Below, one piece after another: positions 33,816 through 38,591 of a stretch of 38,591 nt of DNA. This DNA is from Clostridia bacterium (GTDB lineage: Bacteria; Bacillota; Clostridia; Christensenellales; Borkfalkiaceae): the NCBI GenBank assembly GCA_017501885.1, contig JAFVWA010000257.1:1-38591 (forward strand). Direction: 5' to 3'. Within the stretch, counting starts at the first letter, position 1. Each line of letters begins with the position of its first letter. The translations under genes were made by a program, and so were the position numbers. The notes below the pieces were generated by a model. That model had not been told where the DNA came from and made no database searches. It saw nothing but the letters and a program-made list of their open reading frames with translations.

Positions 33816-34778
33816 ATGGAAAGAATAGCGGTATTAACGAGTGGAGGAGACGCTCCGGGCATGAACGCGGCAATCAGGGCAGTAGTCCGCACCGCGCTCG
33901 CTAACAAAATGGATATCTACGGCGTTGAAAGGGGTTACGCAGGCTTAGTTAAGGGCGAAATAACCCGTCTTAATCACCGTGCAGTTTCCGATATGATTCA
34001 TAAGGGTGGCACCTTCTTAAAAACTGCAAGATGCCCAGAATTTAAGGAAATAGAAGTTCAACAACAGGCGGCGGATGCTTTGTCTGCTTACGGTATAGAC
34101 GCGCTCGTTGTAATCGGCGGTGACGGAACTTTACGCGGTGCAAAAGATTTAAGCGATAACTGTGGCGTAAAGGTAGTCGGTATACCAGGCACTATCGATA
34201 ACGACCTTGCTTATACCGATTATACAATAGGTTTTGACACAGCGGTTAACTCTGTTTTATGGGCAATCAACAACCTTCGTGACACCATGCACTCTCACGA
34301 CAGAGTAAGTTTAATAGAAGTTATGGGACGTCATTGTGGCGACATTGCTTTATACGCAGGCGTTGCAGGTGGTGTTGAATACGTTTTAGTTCCTGAAATT
34401 CCTTATGATTTAGATAAAATTGCATCGTCTATTAAGAAGAGTTATTTAAGGGGTAAAACCTCCAACATGATAATTCTTGCAGAAGGCGCTGGAAATAGAG
34501 AAGAAATTGTTTCTCGTATTCAAGAAAAGAGCGGTATGAGCGTTAAAGTAACTAACTTTGGTTACATTCAACGCGGTGGCTCTCCAAACATGCAAGACAG
34601 AATTTTAGCGGCAAGATTTGGCTATAAAGCAGTTGAAATCTTAAAGAACGACGGAGAAAGTTGTGCTATCGGTATTAAGGATAACAAGGTAATAACAGTT
34701 CCGTTTAGCGAAGTTTCAAAGGCAAAGAAAACGTTCGATAAAGAATTGTATGACATTGCTCATACGTTAAGTTTATAA
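33816..34778 (+). CDS. pfkA: ATP-dependent 6-phosphofructokinase
   Basis: This 320-residue glycolytic kinase makes fructose-1,6-bisphosphate. TSGGDAPGMNAAIR is at the N-terminus. GGDGT (101-105) followed by G108 has Gly at the position that selects ATP, and GIPGTIDND holds the catalytic Asp with Gly instead of Lys. MGRHCGDIALYAG is also conserved. Length equals the bacterial allosteric PfkA (about 320). AAGGAG precedes the ATG. A palindrome overlaps its promoter. A second, pyrophosphate-type enzyme follows in the same transcript. Confidence 0.96.
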   Translation: MERIAVLTSGGDAPGMNAAIRAVVRTALANKMDIYGVERGYAGLVKGEITRLNHRAVSDMIHKGGTFLKTARCPEFKEIEVQQQAADALSAYGIDALVVIGGDGTLRGAKDLSDNCGVKVVGIPGTIDNDLAYTDYTIGFDTAVNSVLWAINNLRDTMHSHDRVSLIEVMGRHCGDIALYAGVAGGVEYVLVPEIPYDLDKIASSIKKSYLRGKTSNMIILAEGAGNREEIVSRIQEKSGMSVKVTNFGYIQRGGSPNMQDRILAARFGYKAVEILKNDGESCAIGIKDNKVITVPFSEVSKAKKTFDKELYDIAHTLSL

Positions 34779-34801
34779 TTTTTACAGAAAGGAGAACAAA
34801 C

Positions 34802-36052
34802 ATGAAAGGATTAAAAGGCGCATTAATGTTCGCTCAATCAGGTGGCCCTACTTCAGTTATTAACTCAAGTGCAGCAGGCGTATTTATCGAAGGCTTGCAC
34901 TCTGAACAAATCACCGCAGTATACGGCGCAGCTCACGGTATCAGAGGTATTCTTAACGAAGAATTCTACGATATCTCTAAAGAAGACGAAAAAGAACTTC
35001 TTTTATTAAAACAAACCCCATCATCTGCACTCGGCTCAGTTCGTTATAAATTAAAGGACGCAAGCGTAGACGATACCGATTACAAGAGATTACTTGAAGT
35101 ATTTAAGAAATACAACGTTCGTTACTTCTTCTATAATGGTGGAAACGACAGTATGGATACTTGTAACAAAATAAGCAAGTATATGGCAAAATCAGGCTAT
35201 GAAATGAACGTTATCGGAGTTCCAAAGACCATCGATAACGACCTTTTTGGAACCGACCATTGCCCAGGCTTTGCAAGTGCTGCAAAATATATCGCAACTT
35301 CTATCATGGAAATCAACCTTGACGCAAAAGTTTACGACACACCTATGGTATGCGTAATCGAAGCAATGGGAAGAAACGCTGGTTGGCTTACCGCAGCTGC
35401 TCAACTTGCAAACGCTCAAGGCTACGGTGCAGACCTTATTTATCTTCCAGAAGTTGATTTTGACGTTGATAAGTTTGTTAAAGACGTTAAGGACGTTTGT
35501 GCTAAAAACAACAATAAGTGTATAGCAGTTGTATCTGAAGGTATTCACGATAAAGACGGCGTTCTCATTTGTGAAAAACTCGGTGAAGCAGCAGCAAGAG
35601 ATAGTTTTGGTCACGCTCAACTCGGTGGTGTAGCAGCAATGCTCGCAGGCTTAATTAAAGCAGAAACGGGTTATAAGACCAGAGGTATTGAACTTTCATT
35701 AATGCAAAGATGTGCTTCACATTGCGCAAGTAAGACTGATATCGAAGAAACCTTTGGTGCAGGTAGAGAAGCAGTTAGAGCAGCCGTAAACGGCGAAACT
35801 GATAAAATGGTATGCTACGCAAGAAAGGAAGGGGATAAATACGAATGCGAATACAAGTTATTACCTTTAGAACTTGCAGCAAACACCGAAAAGACCGTTC
35901 CACTTGAATGGATTATCAACGACGGCACGGGAATTTCCGACGAATTCGTTAAATATGCTATGCCACTTATTCAAGGCGAAGCAGACATGGTTAAAGAAAA
36001 CGGACTTCCAAGATTTGCTCGTCTTAAAAAAGTTCTCGTTGAAAAGAAATAA
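34802..36052 (+). CDS. Pyrophosphate-dependent phosphofructokinase
   Basis: This 416-residue phosphofructokinase homologue has the diagnostic PPi residues: GGNDS (113-117, with D116 where ATP enzymes have Gly) and VPKTIDND with K142. MGRNAGWLTAAA and the C-terminal region fit the PPi-PFK group. The reaction, fructose-6-phosphate plus PPi, is reversible and can serve glycolysis and gluconeogenesis. It starts 23 bases after pfkA with its own AAAGGAG site and no terminator between, so both types are probably co-expressed. A terminator follows. Confidence 0.93.
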   Translation: MKGLKGALMFAQSGGPTSVINSSAAGVFIEGLHSEQITAVYGAAHGIRGILNEEFYDISKEDEKELLLLKQTPSSALGSVRYKLKDASVDDTDYKRLLEVFKKYNVRYFFYNGGNDSMDTCNKISKYMAKSGYEMNVIGVPKTIDNDLFGTDHCPGFASAAKYIATSIMEINLDAKVYDTPMVCVIEAMGRNAGWLTAAAQLANAQGYGADLIYLPEVDFDVDKFVKDVKDVCAKNNNKCIAVVSEGIHDKDGVLICEKLGEAAARDSFGHAQLGGVAAMLAGLIKAETGYKTRGIELSLMQRCASHCASKTDIEETFGAGREAVRAAVNGETDKMVCYARKEGDKYECEYKLLPLELAANTEKTVPLEWIINDGTGISDEFVKYAMPLIQGEADMVKENGLPRFARLKKVLVEKK

Positions 36053-36080
36053 TTATTGATTTTCACAAAATATATACAAC

Positions 36081-36112
36081 AAAAACACCTACTTAAAAAG
36101 CAGGTGTTTTTT
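36081..36112 (+). terminator. Terminator after the PPi-phosphofructokinase
   Basis: AAAAACACCT pairs with AGGTGTTTTT, with an inner CTT/AAG extension, and ends in TTTTTT. It is a clear intrinsic terminator. Confidence 0.88.
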
Positions 36113-36159
36113 GCTTTAAAAAAACTTGAAAAAATATTGTAAAAATATATCTAAAATAA

Positions 36160-36188
36160 TTGACAAGATATATACGTTTACATATAAT
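36160..36188 (+). promoter_or_regulatory. Consensus sigma-A promoter of the pot operon
   Basis: A perfect TTGACA (36160-36165), a 17-base spacer and a perfect TATAAT (36183-36188). Such a strong promoter next to an encoded regulator suggests control by repression. The predicted start is near 36195. Confidence 0.9.
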
Positions 36189-36201
36189 AATATCATCATA
36201 C

Positions 36202-36244
36202 AAGTTTAGATTTATTAAACTCTTTGTTAGAAATCTCTAAACTT
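36202..36244 (+). promoter_or_regulatory. Inverted repeats in the pot operon leader
   Basis: AAGTTTAGATTT (36202-36213) and AAATCTCTAAACTT (36231-36244) are inverted, with two extra bases in the second arm. The first arm can also pair with TAAAC at 36216-36220, giving two exclusive hairpins. The second arm ends just before the ribosome site AAAGGAAG (36246-36253). It could be an operator of the XRE-cupin protein or an RNA switch (inference). Confidence 0.55.
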
Positions 36245-36258
36245 TAAAGGAAGATAAA

Positions 36259-36795
36259 ATGTTACTTGGTGAAAAGATAAAAGCATTAAGGCTTTCGTGT
36301 GAACTTACGCAAGAAGAACTTGCAGACCGATGCGAGCTTACCAAAGGGTATATCTCGCAACTTGAAAACGATTTAACGAGCCCTTCGATAGCAACCTTGA
36401 TAGATATCCTATCCGCTTTGGGGAGCGACTTGAAAGAGTTTTTCTCAGAAGGGGAAAAGGAAGAAAAGATTTGCTTTAACAAAAACGAATTTATAGAAAA
36501 GGTTACTGAAGGATATACTTTAAATTGGGTAGTTCCAAACGCGCAGAAGAATTCTATGGAACCTATTCATATAGAGTTAAAACCGGGGTATCAAACTGAT
36601 GAAGATTTTCCCCACGAAGGCGAAGAATTTGGCTTTGTTTTAAAGGGCGAGATTACTTTAATTCTTGGAAAACGAAAGGTTAAAGTAAAAAAAGGCGAAA
36701 GTTTTTACTTTACGGCAAACAAAGTTCATTCAATAAAAAATAGCGGAAACGCATTAGCGGAATTTATATGGGTGTCTTCACCCCCATCCTTTTAA
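36259..36795 (+). CDS. XRE-family regulator with C-terminal cupin domain (PuuR-like)
   Basis: This 178-residue transcription factor has an N-terminal helix-turn-helix (about 1-65, with LTQEELADRCELTKGYISQLEND) and a C-terminal cupin (about 100-175, with EEFGFVLKGEITLILG and FYFTANKVHSIKN). Proteins of this layout usually sense small molecules; those next to potABCD are thought to respond to polyamines. It is the first gene of the pot transcript, so it probably controls its own operon. AAAGGAAG is the ribosome site. The inverted repeats in its leader are the likely target. Confidence 0.92.
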   Translation: MLLGEKIKALRLSCELTQEELADRCELTKGYISQLENDLTSPSIATLIDILSALGSDLKEFFSEGEKEEKICFNKNEFIEKVTEGYTLNWVVPNAQKNSMEPIHIELKPGYQTDEDFPHEGEEFGFVLKGEITLILGKRKVKVKKGESFYFTANKVHSIKNSGNALAEFIWVSSPPSF

Positions 36796-36815
36796 AACAT
36801 TAAAGAGGTGCGAAT

Positions 36816-38354
36816 ATGACCAACGAAAAAACTCAAAGAGCAGAATTAAAAGAACAAGAAAAGATTATTCAACTAAACAACATTACGAGAGAATTTAGCG
36901 ACGGAACTATTGCAGTTGACGACGTGTCTTTTTACGTCCGAAAGGGTGAGTTTATAACATTTTTAGGACCTTCTGGCTGTGGAAAAACCACCACGCTTCG
37001 TATGATAGCGGGCTTTGATAAACCTACGAGTGGTCAAATTTTATTAAATGGCAAAGATATAAGCGATTTGCCACCTCATAAACGCCCAATAAACACCGTA
37101 TTCCAAAGATACGCACTTTTCCCACACCTTAATATTTACGAAAATATAGCATTTGGGTTAAAACTAAAAAAAGTAAAGGTTACCTATCAAGACCAAGAAG
37201 GTAACTTAATTGAAAAAATTGAAAAACTTAAAAAGTCAGAGATAAGAGAAAAAGTAGAAAAAGCTCTTAAAATGGTTGACCTTGAAGGTTTTGAAAAGAG
37301 AAGCGTTTCTACGCTTTCAGGCGGTCAACAACAGCGTGTTGCTATTGCGAGAGCGCTTGTTAATGAGCCACAAATTCTTCTTTTAGACGAGCCACTCGGT
37401 GCGTTAGACCTTAAAATGAGAAAGGATATGCAGTTAGAACTTAAAGAAATGCACAGGAAACTCGGCATAACCTTTATTTATGTAACGCACGACCAAGAAG
37501 AAGCGCTTACTATGAGCGATACAATCGTGGTTATGAAAGACGGCAAAATTCAACAAATCGGCAATCCAACCGATATTTATAACGAACCTAAAAACTCTTT
37601 CGTAGCTGACTTTATAGGTGAAAGCAATATTTTCTCAGGCACAATGGTAGGAGAAAAAATCGTTCGATTTATCGGCAAAAACTTTGAATGTGTTGACGAT
37701 TTTGCTAAAAATGAAAAAGTTGACGTGGTAGTTCGTCCCGAAGACGTAAAACTTGTTGACGAAGGTAAAGGTCAAGTTAACGGCAAGATAATTAGTTCTA
37801 TCTTTAAGGGCATGCACTACGAAATGGTTATGCTCATCGGCAAAACCGAAGTAGTAATTCAAGATACTATTGAGAGAAAAGTTGGCGAAAAAGTTAGCCT
37901 TATTATCAACCCTAACGACATTCACATAATGGCTAAGGAATTTTCTACTAATAAATACGATGGATACATCACAAAAAGAAACACCGTTTGTTTTGGCGAC
38001 GGCGAATTTGAATGTGACGTTACTCAACTCTATAAAGGCTCTTTCCTTGACGAAGAGGGCTACCTTATCACCGCAGAAGGGGACAAGATTGATCTTACCG
38101 ACGTAGACGTTAACGTTGAAGTAGGCTTAAAAGATATAGAAATAAGCGACCACGAAGAAGACGGTGGGGCAGTAGGTAACATTATATCTATCATATATAA
38201 GGGCGACCACTATCAACTTATTGTCCGCACGGACGAAAATGAAGAAGACTACGTTTTCGATACTGAATACACGTGGAACGAAAACGATAGAGTTTCGGTT
38301 ATTATTCCTAAAGAAAAAATTAAACTTTCCTTAAAGCAGGAGATCAAGAGATGA
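36816..38354 (+). CDS. potA: Spermidine/putrescine ABC transporter ATPase, enlarged C-terminus
   Basis: This 512-residue ATPase would power polyamine import. Walker A GPSGCGKTT is at 51-59, signature LSGGQQQRVAIARA near 166-179, then Walker B ILLLDEPLGALD and switch THDQEEAL. Usual PotA proteins have about 350-380 residues. The extra length comes from an insertion after FGLKLKKVKV (about 120-150) and a duplicated C-terminal domain. GKIISSIFKGMHYE (first unit) and GNIISIIYKGDHYQ (second) mark two copies of the TOBE-type region. AGAGGTG precedes the ATG. The stop overlaps the potB start by four bases. Confidence 0.92.
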   Translation: MTNEKTQRAELKEQEKIIQLNNITREFSDGTIAVDDVSFYVRKGEFITFLGPSGCGKTTTLRMIAGFDKPTSGQILLNGKDISDLPPHKRPINTVFQRYALFPHLNIYENIAFGLKLKKVKVTYQDQEGNLIEKIEKLKKSEIREKVEKALKMVDLEGFEKRSVSTLSGGQQQRVAIARALVNEPQILLLDEPLGALDLKMRKDMQLELKEMHRKLGITFIYVTHDQEEALTMSDTIVVMKDGKIQQIGNPTDIYNEPKNSFVADFIGESNIFSGTMVGEKIVRFIGKNFECVDDFAKNEKVDVVVRPEDVKLVDEGKGQVNGKIISSIFKGMHYEMVMLIGKTEVVIQDTIERKVGEKVSLIINPNDIHIMAKEFSTNKYDGYITKRNTVCFGDGEFECDVTQLYKGSFLDEEGYLITAEGDKIDLTDVDVNVEVGLKDIEISDHEEDGGAVGNIISIIYKGDHYQLIVRTDENEEDYVFDTEYTWNENDRVSVIIPKEKIKLSLKQEIKR

Positions 38355-38591
38355 AAAACCTGAAAGTAGTTTCCAAACAGGAAAACTTCTCTTCAGACGC
38401 TTCTAAAGGACGTGGTCTTAACTTTAAGAGAAGTTCTCTGTGTATACCATACGGATTATTTTTGGCGCTCTTTGTGGTGCTTCCGCTACTTTTAATAGTA
38501 TTCTATTCGTTTACTGATAGAAGCGGTGGATTTTCGGTTGACAATTTTGTTCGCTTTTTCACAAGCGCAACTACTTTAACGACTGTAATCA
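38351..38591 (+). CDS. potB: Polyamine ABC transporter permease PotB, 5' part only
   Basis: Eighty codons are visible before the window ends. After about 35 polar residues comes a hydrophobic span (IPYGLFLALFVVLPLLLIVF) followed by YSFTD, which is the usual start of PotB-type permeases; then GGFSVDNFVRFF. It overlaps potA by four bases (ATGA). The permease would form the membrane channel with PotC. The call rests on the short match and its position after potA. Confidence 0.85.
   Translation, partial: MKNLKVVSKQENFSSDASKGRGLNFKRSSLCIPYGLFLALFVVLPLLLIVFYSFTDRSGGFSVDNFVRFFTSATTLTTVI

Noticed and set aside
35192-35620. A 142-codon minus-strand frame inside the PPi-phosphofructokinase
   Set aside because: It is antisense to a strongly conserved gene and has no recognisable domain.
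36061-36258. A small gene between the PPi-phosphofructokinase and the XRE-cupin gene
   Set aside because: The AT-rich stretch holds the terminator, promoter and inverted repeats and has no frame with a ribosome site.

Overview
The window looks like a chromosomal segment of a low-GC Bacillota bacterium, most likely a member of class Clostridia. The evidence is gene content and order: rpsO-pnp-ylxY-like-M16 peptidase, secD-secF-recJ-relA-MBL hydrolase-hemZ, and murB-PHP-whiA-dnaE-pfkA. A large Bacillus/Clostridium-type SRP RNA and sigma-A-like promoters (TTGaca-17-TAtaaT) agree with this. I cannot place it below class. No CRISPR array, transposase, integrase or phage gene is visible, and almost all of the window is housekeeping DNA.

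Layout. (1) 1-3579: the end of a sugar operon on the + strand, with a PIG-L deacetylase (cut by the window edge), a divergent NagB-like sugar-phosphate isomerase/deaminase, a mannitol-1-phosphate-dehydrogenase-like enzyme and a PfkB kinase. It is closed by a strong hairpin. (2) 3682-4871: two half-size chromate transporter subunits. (3) 4920-5969 (-): an SPFH-domain protein with C-terminal zinc ribbons. (4) 6051-6790: an RNA locus with tRNA-Gly(CCC), a displaced copy of the tRNA 3' end, and the large SRP RNA on the minus strand, divergent from ileS. (5) 6792-12858: ileS (type 2), an rRNA-type methyltransferase, an RluA-family pseudouridine synthase, a DUF1858 protein and a zinc-ribbon membrane protein. 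(6) 12979-15222: secD and secF-like genes. (7) 15321-21709: recJ, relA/spoT, an MBL hydrolase and hemZ, tightly coupled. (8) 21866-26453: rpsO, pnp, ylxY-like, M16 peptidase. (9) 26549-27541: an orphan solute-binding-type protein. (10) 27588-33733: murB, PHP hydrolase, whiA, dnaE. (11) 33816-36052: an ATP-type and a pyrophosphate-type phosphofructokinase in tandem. (12) 36259-38591: an XRE-cupin regulator, an enlarged potA and the start of potB, which form a polyamine uptake operon.

Many genes are translationally coupled: five junctions share one base (TAATG), two overlap by four (ATGA), and hemZ and the M16 gene overlap their upstream genes by 8 and 11 bases.

The least ordinary items are: the NagB-like enzyme that lacks one catalytic Asp inside a deacetylase/dehydrogenase/kinase operon; a SecF half lacking its conserved membrane Asp; a PotA with a duplicated C-terminal regulatory domain; a potA-operon leader with mutually exclusive hairpins; a palindrome over the pfkA -35 box; and the duplicated tRNA-Gly 3' end. 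No clearly new multi-gene defence or mobile system was found. The best candidate for an undescribed pathway is the sugar operon at the left edge.
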